Origin: Adiantum capillus-veneris | Taxonomy: Eukaryota; Streptophyta; Polypodiopsida; Polypodiales; Pteridaceae | Reading direction: 5' to 3' | Assembly: GCA_014529385.2 (NCBI GenBank) | Contig: CM043949.1 | Span: 146,981,850-147,045,849, forward strand | Length of the DNA stretch: 64,000 nucleotides | In this document: piece after piece, positions 1 to 10,141 of the stretch | Layout: each line of letters starts with the position of its first letter | How positions within the stretch are numbered: position 1 is the first letter of the stretch | Notes under the pieces: model-generated | The model's database searches: none | What the model was told of the DNA's origin: nothing | The model's input: the letters and a program-made list of their open reading frames with translations, nothing else | Program-made: the position numbers and the translations under genes

Positions 1-130
1 AAGGAGAAGAAGAAGGAGGAGGAGGAGGAGAAGCAGGAGAAGGAGAAGGAGAAGGAGAAGAAGAAGAAGAAGAAGAAGAAGAAGCACAAGGAGAAGGAGA
101 AGGAAAAGGAGAAGGAGAAGAAGAAGAAAT
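1..130. repeat. Purine-only (GAA/GGA)n tract
   Basis: The first 130 bases are almost only A and G, arranged as irregular AAG, GAG and GGA triplets. This is low-complexity sequence that begins outside the window. No coding meaning is assigned. Confidence 0.9.
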
Positions 131-436
131 TAACCGATATATTAACGTTTTCAAGAGGCCAAAATGACCTATGAGACCAAACCATAACAAACTGGTGAAT
201 CTGATACCATGTCTGGGTACAAAAAGAAATAGAATGAAACTAGAAGTACTACTATCTAGAACTGTGTGGGGTATGAGTGATCATGTACATATATATCAGT
301 ATCCAAAGACATCTCTCATGGGATGATGGCGCATAACATCAATGTTCTCCACAGTGAGCACTCTGGCGACTCTGGTGTCGCACTAGTATGGTGCGGATCC
401 TCTATCGTAGCCTCCGTCGATGTCGAGATGGCCCCC
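131..436. other. Unassigned spacer
   Basis: AT-rich unique-looking sequence with no domain-bearing frame on either strand. It lies just beyond the 3' end of the minus-strand LINE remnant and could be its 3' UTR, but no A-rich or microsatellite tail is visible. Confidence 0.4.
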
Positions 437-884
437 TCATCCGGGGGCAAGGGAACCGCCCCAACTCAATCGCCCGATCAAGCAATGGGTCTTTGGTGCC
501 ACTATATTGTGGGGCCTGCGGGCTGACTCCTCTGTCTGTGACCGAAAGAAATCTGTAATCTGTCGCTGTAGCTGTATCTCCCTCTGTGGGCCCCTCCTCA
601 AGATGTCATAGTATACTGGGCAATGGAATATGTAGTGTAACTCTGTCTCGGGCTCCATTTGACACAACTGACAGGTCCTCGACTCGGTCGACACTCCTCT
701 AAATCTCCCTGTCTTGATCTCTAGTTGGTGTGAGGATGTGCGTAACTGACCAATAGCACATGGTATCCCATGAGATAGATGAGAATCCATGTATCTGGGT
801 CTGGTCACAAATCATCCTCCGTAAGTTGAAGCAGATGCTCTCTTTAGAAAACCATCGTACCATGTCTTGTTTCTTGCGGCACAC
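437..884 (-). pseudogene. LINE ORF2 C-terminal zinc-binding fragment
   Basis: The minus strand encodes a stretch ending in a reverse-transcriptase zinc-binding motif: a GQLRTSSHQLE segment, a short linker, then CQLC, an HYIFHC block and CPVY. This arrangement is typical of the extreme C-terminus of plant non-LTR retrotransposon ORF2. The adjoining upstream frame (to 884) holds CRKKQ and a WF-rich segment but is out of frame with it. No RT core lies beside it, so this is an isolated 3' end. The LINE at 43.85-45.5 kb ends in the same kind of domain. Confidence 0.6.
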
Positions 885-1285
885 GGAACAGATGCTCTAG
901 ACTCTGTAGTGGGACACTCTTTTCCACTGTGTGGTCGGGACCAGCTGGATTTGGACCTTGGATTCGACACTTGGCTGGCTCCAAACTTAGCCCTTGAGTT
1001 TTCCCATCACACAAGGGACATCTCCAATTTTGACATCAACAGACGGTGGGATTTCTTCAGCTACGCCTTCACTCGCTTTCTCGGTGACCCCCATGCTAAC
1101 CTAGAGGCGGCTTGCTTTCGGGTTCATGCCTTGTTTCTTGCGGCACACAGAACAGATACTTTAGACTCTGTCGTGGGACACTCTTTTTCACTGTGTGGTC
1201 GGGACCAGCAAGATTGGACCTTGGATTCGACACTTAGCTGGCTTGAGACTTCGGCCCTTGAGTTCTCCCATCACATGGGGGACAA
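861..1285. repeat. Diverged direct duplication of about 155 bp
   Basis: Bases 861-1022 and 1135-1285 align along their length, sharing the CTTGTTTCTTGCGGCACAC start and the GGACCTTGGATTCGACACTT block, with scattered substitutions. About 110 bp separate the copies. A plus-strand open frame spans both but encodes no known domain, and its length comes from the duplication. The minus strand of each copy carries a CSVCRKKQ-like stretch. Confidence 0.75.
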
Positions 1286-1609
1286 ACACATTGGGATCAT
1301 TGATTTGGTGCAAACCCTCTGGCCGTTGGCCAAGTTCACAATGACATTGTCTGATGCCACACGCTGACACATTACTGTTCACCTTTTTTGCAAATGTGCA
1401 GTTCTTACCTTTATGTATACACTCGTAAGGACTCTTGGGCGGAGGATGTGGCTCAAGGAACTGCACAAGCATCTTGGGCCTTTGGGGGGCATGTGTGCAG
1501 TCTTGTTTGTCTCGCGGTCGTTCAAATGCGGATTACTCCTCATCCAAACCGGCCTCGAAGATTTCTCACCTGACTGCTGTAGCAGCATCTGTCTTCTCTC
1601 ACTAACCCC

Positions 1610-2383
1610 ATGAGGATTCTCTCATGGAATATCCAGGGCCTTGGAGGACCACGGTTTGTACATTGCAGTCGTTTGAGATAGGAGCTCCAGAGCTACCTAT
1701 TGATATTCTTATGCTACAGGACCATCATCTATGTGAGCTGCATTCGGTTGAACACGTTTTGCGAGGCAGATATGAAACATTTTGGTCAGCCGTTTTGCGC
1801 TTGGTAGCATTCAGAGAGGTGTATGTAATATGTATGACTATTGCGAACTCATGGCATCAAGCCATTATGGGCAAAGGTATTATTGCAACAAACAGGGCCC
1901 AGTGGGTCACCATGCAGGTTCAAGGCAGCCTTGTGGGCTTCTTGAACATTTATGCACCCAACCATGCGAGTGCATGGCCTGAGTTTTGGTCGCATATTGT
2001 GGAGTCCCTTCCTCATGCAGAGCAATGGTGCATATGTGAGGACTTCAACATGTTGGAGGAACCCTCGAATAGGATTGGAGACAACCATGCTATTGTTCAC
2101 GCACTGAGTTAGTTGCATGGAAGGACCTTTGTATGACTATGAGGATTTCGGATGTATGGCAGCATGCAGGCTTTATACGGCCCTCAAGTGGCCTCTTGTT
2201 CTCTCGATCGTCAAAGTGGGGGGCGTGAATCTATCCAAGATAGATCGCTTCTATGCTAGTGACCACTTTTGTGACCTAGGCGGATCAATATGCAATTTGG
2301 CAAGGATTACTTTTTTGGATCATGAGCTAGCAATTCTCACTGTGTCAGATAGACAAAGGAGTGGCAATGCCTATGCATCCTAG
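1610..2383 (+). pseudogene. LINE ORF2 endonuclease domain (broken)
   Basis: The ATG at 1610 opens with MRILSWNIQGLGG, the usual start of an L1-type ORF2 apurinic-like endonuclease that nicks target DNA. That frame stops within about 25 codons; the match continues in the frame of 1624 with DILMLQDHHL, GFLNIYAPN and EDFNML. The EDFNML block corresponds to the catalytic GDFN motif with Gly changed to Glu. After a stop at about 2110, a second shift continues to an SKIDRFYASD block matching the endonuclease C-terminus. At least two frameshifts and one catalytic-motif change show that it is dead. The RT follows on the same strand. Confidence 0.85.
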
Positions 2384-3566
2384 AGAGGATTCTCCTAGAT
2401 ACGGAGCTCAAAGAGTAGGTTGTGACGCTTTGGACAAAGGGCTTGGACACGCAAGGGGAACCTACTACTAGAGCAGCCAATGGCCTTGTGGAGCTTAGCC
2501 GCGGCCCGCTTCTTCCTCCAAGAGTCTGCAGCTCGTTTGGCAGCGACCAAGGAGGAGGAGAAGCAACTCTGACGGGGCATTGCCTCGCTACAAATAATGG
2601 AAGAGCACCAACCAGGTAGCTCTTGGATGGAGGAGCGGATGCAGCAAGCTCGATAGGAGTTGATTACAATATAGGAGTGACGCCACAAGTTTGCCTTTCA
2701 TCATCAGGCATCTCAGTGCACTCACACGTGGGTGATAGAGTTATCGGTGAGGTTTTTGAGATTGCGGGTCCCCACCATGCGCATTCAGTGTTGGTCAGTT
2801 GAGAAGGCCCGATGGGTCTGTTGCTACAGAGCTCGAGGATTTGCATACAGTTGCTGCTGACATTTACCGTGAGCCACTTTTGTAGAACCACAGTCAACAT
2901 GTTGAGATGCATGCAGAGAGAAGGTGTGGGCACAGATGCCTCGTTCAGTCACTGAGGAGATGCGCCAAAGGCTAGAGCGGCCGCTTCAGTGCGAGGAGCT
3001 GCAAGAGGCCCTCAGGGCACTTCCCTCAAAGCACTTCCCTCAGACCCATCACCATTTTCAACTCAACCTAAAAAATCTTAGCAAAGGGTCTGAGTTTGAG
3101 AATTCAGCTACTACTTGAGAGCATTTTACCTTTTGGGAGGCGATGGCCCTCGCACGCCTCCGAGGAGAGGATCTAGTGGTACTCCTCGATTTTGAGAAGG
3201 CGTATGACAGAGTTGATCAGGGCTTCCTTGAGGGCACTTTGGGTCGGATGGGCCTTTAAGATGCATGGATTAGGGGAGTGTCAACTCTATACACGCGTGC
3301 GCACACTCAACTATTATTAGCAAAGGGAAGAGGGGATCGCTCCATGCTCACACGATCAGTTCAACAAGGCTGCCCTCTCACCCCCTTCATGTTTCTTTTC
3401 TATGCCGAGGAGATGGAACACATTCTTGACCTCACAGAAGGTTGATTTGCGTGGGCTGCAGCTGCCTATTCAGGGTGAGCAGCTCCTTGATGTTGAGTTT
3501 GTTGATGACTCTCGCATGTTTTTGGAGGGCCAGGAGGCCAACTTGCACAGGTGTGAGCAGGCTCTT
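2384..3566 (+). pseudogene. LINE ORF2 reverse transcriptase (broken)
   Basis: The linker (2384-2923) is too decayed to follow. From about 2936 there is an ELQEALRALPSK block (pre-RT region). From 3160 come VVLLDFEKAYDRVD (RT motif A, with the catalytic Asp), SVQQGCPLTPFMF (motif B) and VEFVDDSRMFL (motif C, normally FADD). The two aspartates survive, but frameshifts and stops interrupt the reading, for example the stop after RMGL near 3258. The order endonuclease then RT on one strand identifies one L1-like ORF2 from 1610 to about 4309. Confidence 0.85.
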
Positions 3567-4006
3567 GAGGGTTGGGTTGGATCTGTTACCAGAGCAACCA
3601 ATTGCTCCTCTCCTCTTGTCCATCAAGAGGAAACTCTTATATTGGAGCTCAGCACGCCTCTCTCTCGCTGGCAAGGTTGTGGTGGTCAACCAGGTGCTTT
3701 TGGCCACTATGTGGTACATCACGTCCTCCTGGATTTTCTCGAGCTCTTACATCAGGGAATCTAGTTACGAGTAAGTTACTTGGGCTATCAGGTTGGGTTG
3801 GATCTATTACCAGAGCAGCAAATTGCCCCAGCAAATTGCTCCTCTCTTCTTGTCCATCAAGAGGAGACTGTTGCATTGGAGCTCAGCACGGCTTTCTCTT
3901 GCTGGCAAGGTTGTGGTGGTCAACCAGGCGCTTTTGGCCACTACGTGGTACATCACGTCCCGCTGGATTTTCTCAAGCTCCTGCATCAGCCAACTAGAGC
4001 GACTGA
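3567..4006 (+). repeat. About 200-bp tandem duplication in the LINE
   Basis: The segment from about 3567 to 3765 is repeated from about 3791 to 3995. Both copies encode the LINE post-RT block seen as WSSARLSLAGKVVVVNQ followed by a WYITS segment. A genuine ORF2 has this once. The second copy carries an extra 10-12 bases near 3827 that repeat a short CAGCAAATTGC unit. Confidence 0.8.
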
Positions 4007-4309
4007 AAAAGAACTTCTTGTGGTCAAGGCGAGACTCGCAAATTGCAATCGGCCTGAGCCAAGATCTCCTAGCAGGTCATCACTTTACCTTGCTCTCACA
4101 GAGGATTGCGGATTATCAACCCTGCACGGCAGAGTAGAGGCCTGCTTGGGAAGCTTGTGGTTAGAGGACTTCTTCCAAGGGAGGAGCCTTGAAAGGAGTT
4201 GTTGCTTCATCGGATTGGGTCCCACAAACGGGCAGCCCATGGAGCCCTTCCACACGTTGGATTTTCTCAGAGATGTGCAGAGCTCATTTTTTCTGCCTCA
4301 TGGTAACAG
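4007..4309 (+). pseudogene. LINE ORF2 distal remnant
   Basis: After the second copy of the duplication comes a LERLKKNFLWS block, which matches the conserved post-RT segment of plant LINE ORF2, then a degenerate frame to about 4309. No poly(A) or 3' UTR is seen; the sequence passes directly into gypsy RT coding sequence. The LINE is therefore cut off by a rearrangement or deletion rather than by its natural 3' end. Confidence 0.55.
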
Positions 4310-6382
4310 CATGAACGGGATGTAGAAAAGGTTTTAGTCCCTTTAGATGAGTGTCAGTTGTACATTGCAACTAAGAAGTCAGAATTTTTTCTAATTGGGG
4401 TTACTTATATGGGCTATATCACTTATGCAAACGGTGTCAGGTGGACCCCGCAAAGGCAGAACAGGTTCATTCTTGGGATTTGCCCAAAATTGCATATGAT
4501 GTGCGCTCTTTTTTAGGCATCTGTCAAGCATGTAGTTCGCATATAAAGAATTGTGCACGCATTGTCGCACCCGTGATTGATGTTTTGAATTGGGTAAAAA
4601 CTCGCCGACAACGCGTTGTTTTGCCCGAGGCAACCATTGAGGCTTTTGAAGCTCTCAAGGTTGCAGTGTGACTGAGGCTCCGTGTCTCATCCTTGCCTCT
4701 TGGGATGACCCCTTTCATGTATGGACGGATTCGAACAACATCGCCATAGGAGCTATGCTACAACAGCATGGCCGTCCAGTTGCATTTCTCAGTAGAAATC
4801 TAAACAGTGCAAAAAAGAATTATTCTGTGTATGATAAGGAACTTCTCACTATCATTCATTCTCTCCAGCATTGAAAGCATTTCTTGTATGGTAGAGTGTT
4901 TACTGTTCGTACTTACCATCAAGCCCTCAAATGGCTTCAGTCTATGCCTAGTGCACATTAAAGTGATCGCCAAGCACAGTGGTCTCAGTTTTTTGAGCAA
5001 TTTGGAGGTTTGATTAAGTATGTTCTAGGTAAAGCGAACCCTATTGCAAATGCGTTAAGTTGCAAAGGACAAATGTTTGCTCTAGAGACAAGTTCAACGG
5101 TCTCCATTCAAGGAGTTTCTTTTGATAGCATGAAAAACGAGTATGCAAATTCCGAGTTTGGCAAGCAGCGGTTGTAGGCTCTTGCTTCCCAAGGGCCTAG
5201 CAACTATCTCATTCATGAGGGTCTCGTATTTTCATCACCGTCTTTGTGTGTTGCCTCCTCTTAAGCAATCCATATTGCACGAAGCACATGATGCACTCAC
5301 GGGTGGGCACAGAGGCATGACTACCGCTTTAGAATAGGTAGAAAGATTCTTTTTTGGCCTAAAATGCAAAAAGAACACAGTGTCTCATTTGTCAATAAGT
5401 CAAAGCCCCTAGGGGTAAGCAGCAAGGACTCTTGCTACCGCTGCCTATTCCCAAAGGCCCATTTCAAGACATTTCCATGGATTTTGTGACTAATCTTCCA
5501 CCTAGTTTGCATTCAAGAAATACTCAGCGTGTAACAGCACAAGATTTAGCACCTCTGATTCATTAAGCACTCATTTCCCCTTTGTGGTTTTCCAAAGTCG
5601 ATTGTGTCAGATGGGGATGTCAGATTCACGTCAAATTTTTGAAAAGCACTTCTTGCAAATTTTGGTACCAAGCTGAATTTTTCATCCGTATTTCACCCAC
5701 AGTCCGATGGTCAAACTGAGATCTACAATCAATTGGCTTTCGATGTTTTGAAGTCTTATGTGCACGATCAACAGTCTCATTGGGAGCAATACCTCCCGTT
5801 AGTTCCAGCAATTTTGAATGACTCATATTCCAGTGCCACTGGTAGAACTCTATATGAGGTAGCATTTGGCCATCCGTTTCAATCTTTGTTGACTCGATCA
5901 ATCGGTCAGTTGCCTGATGCCAATGCTGAAAGCTAGTCTTTGGATGAGATTACTAAGAGTGTGAAGCTTCGGCTAAGCAAGGCTCAAGAGTCTTATTCAC
6001 ATCAGGCTAATAAGCATTGTCAGGATGTTACTATCAAGGAAGGGGATTGGGTCTATCTTCGGATCATGAAGCAACACCTTAAGCAATTAAAAAGAAGTGT
6101 CCAAAATTGTATTTTCGCATGTATGGTCCATTTCCAATCATTAAAAAGATAAATGAGGTTTCTATGAAATTGCAGTTGCCTAACTCATGGTCAATGCACA
6201 ACGTTTTCCATGTTTCTTGGTTGAAGTTGTTTCAAGGAGACCCATCTAAGGACATTTCTGAAGAAGAAGAACCCGAGATCGTTGATGAAGTAAAAGTCAT
6301 AGTACCAGAGCAAATTTTGCTACATTGATTTCACCATGTTTCAAAGAAGCAAGCCCGAAAGTACCTTTTGAAGTTCAAAGAT
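4310..6382 (+). pseudogene. Ty3/gypsy chromovirus pol, 3' half (host of the nest)
   Basis: The frame begins inside the RT with HERDVEKVL and a block leading to YMGYITYANGV, the segment after the RT active site. RNase H follows at about 4640-5060 (DSNNIAIGAML; DKELLTIIHSLQHW). The integrase has an H2C2-like region (HEAHDALTGGHRGMTT, about 5280-5335), a core start [11 protein letters not shown] near 5470, HPQSDGQTE near 5697, and the GPFPIIKKINE and HNVFHVSWLK segments at about 6120-6225. A chromodomain starts with KYLLKFKD and is cut at 6382 by an insertion; its rest is at 19180. Many frameshifts and stops are present. Gag, protease and the RT catalytic core are missing, lost at the LINE junction. 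Confidence 0.9.
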
Positions 6383-7631
6383 TGTTAAGTGCAGCGGAAT
6401 GAATGTTTGAACTTTGCTCAAGATGAGTGCTCCGAACTATGCTCAAGGTTCCTTTTGTTCTTATGGAAGGGAGAGCCTTCCGTTCTTAATGAGAGAGTGC
6501 AATGATCACAACAAGTGGATGGACACTATGCGTGAAAGTGCATGAGACTCACAGATAGAGAAGATAATACGACACCAGAGACATAAAACCCTCCTCCGAA
6601 GGCCCCACTCTCGTCGGCAAGAGTGGTCTACTATTGATTGCACAAACTTCTACAAACTGAATGCATGTGACTGATGCAAGTCTAAGCTAGATCGATGACG
6701 ACGATGGGGATGGCGAGATCGATCTAAGGGTTAAAATCTGTTAATCTTCTATCTGCTGAATTCTGACTCTATATCGGTGACGATGTCGATGACAACGATG
6801 CGACAACGACGCGCTGAAAACGCAGATGCTGAAATCTGCGTTTTCCGGGCTGAAACTATAAACCTTGCAAAAACTGCTGTGCGGCGAGGAACTGCTGCGG
6901 AAAGGTGAGATCTGCGACGTTCGAGACTTGATCTGCGATATCTAAGTGCTAAAAACTGAAAACGCTGAGGTTTCTTGATGTTCCGTCGCGGTGAATCTGC
7001 AAAACGCCAGGGCTGATATGCAAACCAAAAACGCTAGGCCTGAAAACTGACCTTGCGGGGAAATTTGCTAACGCTAGGAAATCTATTGTGTTGTGGTGGG
7101 AATTTGCTAACACTAGGGCTGATCTGCTGTCTACTGTCGTCGGGAATCTCCAAGTGCAAAAACGCTGGCTGATCTAGTGCAAAAACGCTAGGCCTTCTGT
7201 TGAGAGAAAATGCTAGAGTTGTCACGGGGGTTGGTCTTGCTAAGAAGTTGCCTGTTGAGCAAGGTGCTCCTGCTGCCTCTTCTACCAAAAAGTGCTAGTT
7301 TAGTTTGCTTATATACAAACTTACTCAATTTGCCCTACCTACTTTCCAACAAAAGTCACTTGAAAATAATAAGTGAAAAATGTCAAAAATAGGGAAAATA
7401 GGCTAAATGCACTGAAAATTTCTCTTGATGGATTCTGATGGGAATGCTTATGATCATGCTGTGTGCAACCAGAGGATATGCATCTACACTAAGTGTCTAG
7501 ACAAACACGATCTACGAATAGGCTCACAAAAGTGCCAAATCACTTTTAAATCTAGACTCACTGGATTGACTGAACCCTTGTCCTGCTGTAGCTTGTCCAT
7601 GGACACATAGGGTTGAATGTGTCACGTGACA
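6383..7631 (-). repeat. 3' LTR of the 6.4-19.2 kb element
   Basis: This is the uninterrupted LTR copy, 1249 bp, with ends TGTTAAG and GTGACA on the plus strand. It pairs with 9737-10141 plus 18361-19179, with roughly a few percent divergence by eye. The region 6820-7200 contains many imperfect short repeats built on AACGCTAGG and CTGATCTG. Confidence 0.9.
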
Positions 7632-7645
7632 TACCCTCCTTTTCA
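7632..7645 (-). other. Polypurine tract
   Basis: On the minus strand AAAAGGAGGGTA directly abuts the LTR start TGTCACGTG. This is the position and composition expected of the plus-strand DNA synthesis primer of an LTR retroelement. Confidence 0.75.
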
Positions 7646-9019
7646 AAGTGAGGTACTGGTACCGAACTGTATGGCGTCGAGGAAGATCGTCAATAGCATC
7701 CGGAATCCTGGAAGGGACTCTTCGTCAGCCCACTCTGATGTGTGGGTCGTGCGGTACTTAAACTTCATAAAGGTCTGCAACACTTGCTTCTTTGGGCCGC
7801 ACCGAATGCGACACAAAATCTTATGTGGCTCCTTCAATGCTTCAACTTCGTTTAGAGTCATGCTTCTTTCTTCTTCAAGAATCTCCATGGATGAAAATTC
7901 CTGAAACCACTTCCAACACAAAAACATGAACATACCTATTCCATGTAAAGTGACTGGAAAAAATCTTGTCTTCCTAAAAGACTGTGCATGCAATGTAGAT
8001 GAACAAATAGACGGAGTGTCAAACCGTTCACCACACACACGCAAACCATGAGATCGAATCTTTCTCTGCGGATCTAAAGCAATCAACTGTGGCAATTCAC
8101 AACGGAAATGCCCATGCTTGGTGCTCATACTGTCATGTGCTCTTTCTACAAATGTGTCATGCCAAGGAAGAGATATGGAATGTGGCTTCCTTGAATGAAT
8201 ACTTTTCAGAATTTCATGAACAATCCGCATACATTCGTGCTCATTCATGAGTGAAACGTGCTCAACGTACAATATGTCATGCCTAGGAGAAGGGATCACA
8301 TAAAGACGCTGACGAAAATACAGGAAATGATCACGAATGAAACACTTGTACAATGCGTGCTGACTAATCATGCGAACACATAATACTTCCTGTGAGGGTT
8401 CTTTGGGCCTAGGCTCAAGAGCCAAGATCGGTTCTTCCTCAGGGGGTTCTTTGGACCTAGGCTCGAGAGCCAAGATTGGTTCTTCGTGATTGATCGAATC
8501 TACAATGAGGTTAGCTTCACTAGAGAAAGTATCAACTAACACATCATCCTTCTTGTGAACAATCACATCTTCTTCATGCAAATCATCATGCTTATGAGAA
8601 ATCACATCTTGATCATGCAAATCATCATGCTCGTGAGAAATCACATCTTGATCGTGCAAATCATCATGTTTGTCATTGTCATCCAAATCATCATGCAAAT
8701 CATTGGCATTCAAATCATCATGCTCATCATTATCATTCGATTCATCATGCTTCTCATAATCAAGCAAATCCTGTGTGTCATGCTTGGGAGAAGAAGAGAC
8801 TGAGAGAGTCTCCTTTTCCCGAATCTTTTGCATCTGTGCCTGAACTTGAGAAAAGAGTCGCAACAACTCTTTTATGTGTCGATCGCTCTGTTCTTGTCTT
8901 GCTTTGGCTGCCTTTCTTTCTGCTTCTCTTTCTGCTTTTCTTTCTGCGTGCCTGCGATCCATTTCTACCATTCTTTCTGCATTTCTTGCTTCGCATTCTA
9001 ACTTCCTGTCCATAAACAT
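7643..9019 (-). CDS. Gag-like coiled-coil protein fused to chromodomain-like tail
   Basis: This 458-codon frame is the only long frame in the element and lies in its sense strand. Residues 1-75 are highly charged and coiled-coil-like (Glu/Arg/Lys-rich, heptad-like). Residues about 85-150 are an acidic His/Asp-rich repeat with units resembling HDDLHDQDVISHK. At about 175-200 there are two ILALEPR-containing repeats. The C-terminus has EPHKILCRIRCG, FMKFKYRTTHTSEWADEE and a terminal FGTSTSL. That tail aligns with the end of the 4.3-kb chromovirus pol (KYLLKFKD and LGTSIS), so it looks like a pol chromodomain tail joined to Gag after loss of protease, RT and integrase. The same frame continues upstream past one TAG at 9020-9022, so the original start was probably farther upstream. 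Confidence 0.65.
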   Translation of the reverse strand: MFMDRKLECEARNAERMVEMDRRHAERKAEREAERKAAKARQEQSDRHIKELLRLFSQVQAQMQKIREKETLSVSSSPKHDTQDLLDYEKHDESNDNDEHDDLNANDLHDDLDDNDKHDDLHDQDVISHEHDDLHDQDVISHKHDDLHEEDVIVHKKDDVLVDTFSSEANLIVDSINHEEPILALEPRSKEPPEEEPILALEPRPKEPSQEVLCVRMISQHALYKCFIRDHFLYFRQRLYVIPSPRHDILYVEHVSLMNEHECMRIVHEILKSIHSRKPHSISLPWHDTFVERAHDSMSTKHGHFRCELPQLIALDPQRKIRSHGLRVCGERFDTPSICSSTLHAQSFRKTRFFPVTLHGIGMFMFLCWKWFQEFSSMEILEEERSMTLNEVEALKEPHKILCRIRCGPKKQVLQTFMKFKYRTTHTSEWADEESLPGFRMLLTIFLDAIQFGTSTSL

Positions 9020-9179
9020 CTACTCTAACTCCTCCATAGGAGTTAGTGCAATCCTTGACGTAGATGGGGAAGGGGGAGGGTCGGAAAAACCTCCTGGTGG
9101 GGAAAATTCTTCTTCGCCTCTCTCATGCTCATCACCTCCAAGAAGTATCCATTCCGCTTCGAGTGATGACCATCCACTG

Positions 9180-9385
9180 AAGTCGTGGGTTCTTGTGGGT
9201 TCTTGGGTTCTTAAGCTCACGAGGAACTTGGGTTCTTGGGGTTCTTGGGTTCTTAAGTTCACGAGGAACTTGGGTTCTTAAGTTCACGAGGAACTTGGGT
9301 TCTTGTGGGTCTTGGGTTCTTAAGTTCACGAGGAACTTGGATTCTTGGGTTCTTGAGGGTCTTGAGGTTCTTGAGGTTTTCTTTC
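9180..9385. repeat. Minisatellite in the leader of the non-autonomous element
   Basis: About six imperfect units of 28-36 bp combine TTCTTAAGTTCACGAGG with AACTTGGGTTCTTG. They lie between the PBS and the long frame. On the sense strand they encode a repeated KFLVNLRTQ/VPRELKNPRTP-type peptide in two frames, so the repeat may be a leader or the start of Gag. Confidence 0.8.
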
Positions 9386-9725
9386 GCTTGCAATCTGTGT
9401 TTGAGAAGGATCTTCTCTTCACTCGAGTTCTACTCTTTTCCGCGGGCGCACCCCTTGGCGGCCTTGCGCTCACACCAAGGTTGCTTTTTCCCACCTCACG
9501 TCGATTGACCGGCCGCTAAGTGCACGGTCCGCTCTCAATGACTGAAAAGAAGCACAAGGGGACGTTGGACAAGCCCTTCTTTCCTTGGATTCCTGTCACT
9601 CTTCAAAAACACCATTAGGAATCGACAAGCCCGAGCGAACTTGGGTTCGTGCGACCGCAACAAGCAAAAAAATTCTTGTGACTCTTGTGGTTCTTTCCTT
9701 GAGTGATATAGAACACTGCCAAAGG
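9386..9725 (-). other. Leader of the non-autonomous element
   Basis: Sequence between the minisatellite and the PBS. No domain is recognisable. It is expected to be the 5' untranslated leader of the element's RNA. Confidence 0.5.
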
Positions 9726-9735
9726 TCTGATACCA
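9726..9735 (-). other. Primer binding site, initiator tRNA-Met type
   Basis: On the minus strand TGGTATCAGA starts one base after the LTR end. This matches the common plant PBS complementary to the 3' end of initiator tRNA-Met for its first ten bases. Confidence 0.8.
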
Positions 9736-9736
9736 A

Positions 9737-10141
9737 TGTTAGGTGCAGCGAAATGAATGTTTGAACTTTGCTCAAGATGAGTGCTCCGAACTGTGCTCAA
9801 GGTTCCTTTTGTTCTTATGGAAGGGAGAGCCTTCCGTTCTTAATGAGAAAGTGCAATGATCACAAACAAGTGGATGGACACTGTGCGTGAAAGTACATGA
9901 GACTGAGAGATAGAGAAGAGAATACGACACCAGAGACGTTGTAAAACCCTCCTCCGAAGGCCCCACTCTCGTCGACGAGAGTGGTCTACTATTGATTGCA
10001 CAAACTTGTACAAACTGAATGCATGTGACCGATGCAAGTCTAGGCTAGATTGATGACAACGATGGGGATGGCGAGACTGATCTAAGGGCTGAAATCTGCT
10101 AATCTTCTATCTGCTGAATTATGACTCTATATCAGTGACGA
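9737..10141 (-). repeat. 5' LTR of the 6.4-19.2 kb element, distal part
   Basis: Aligns with 6383 to about 6787. It is interrupted after 10141 by the 8.2-kb gypsy insertion; the remainder resumes at 18361. Confidence 0.9.

Noticed and set aside
867-1367. 166-codon plus frame
   Set aside because: Length comes from the duplicated 155-bp unit; no domain and no support on the other copy.
8555-8803. Ile/Met-rich plus-strand frame
   Set aside because: Antisense of the His/Asp repeat in the Gag-like frame.
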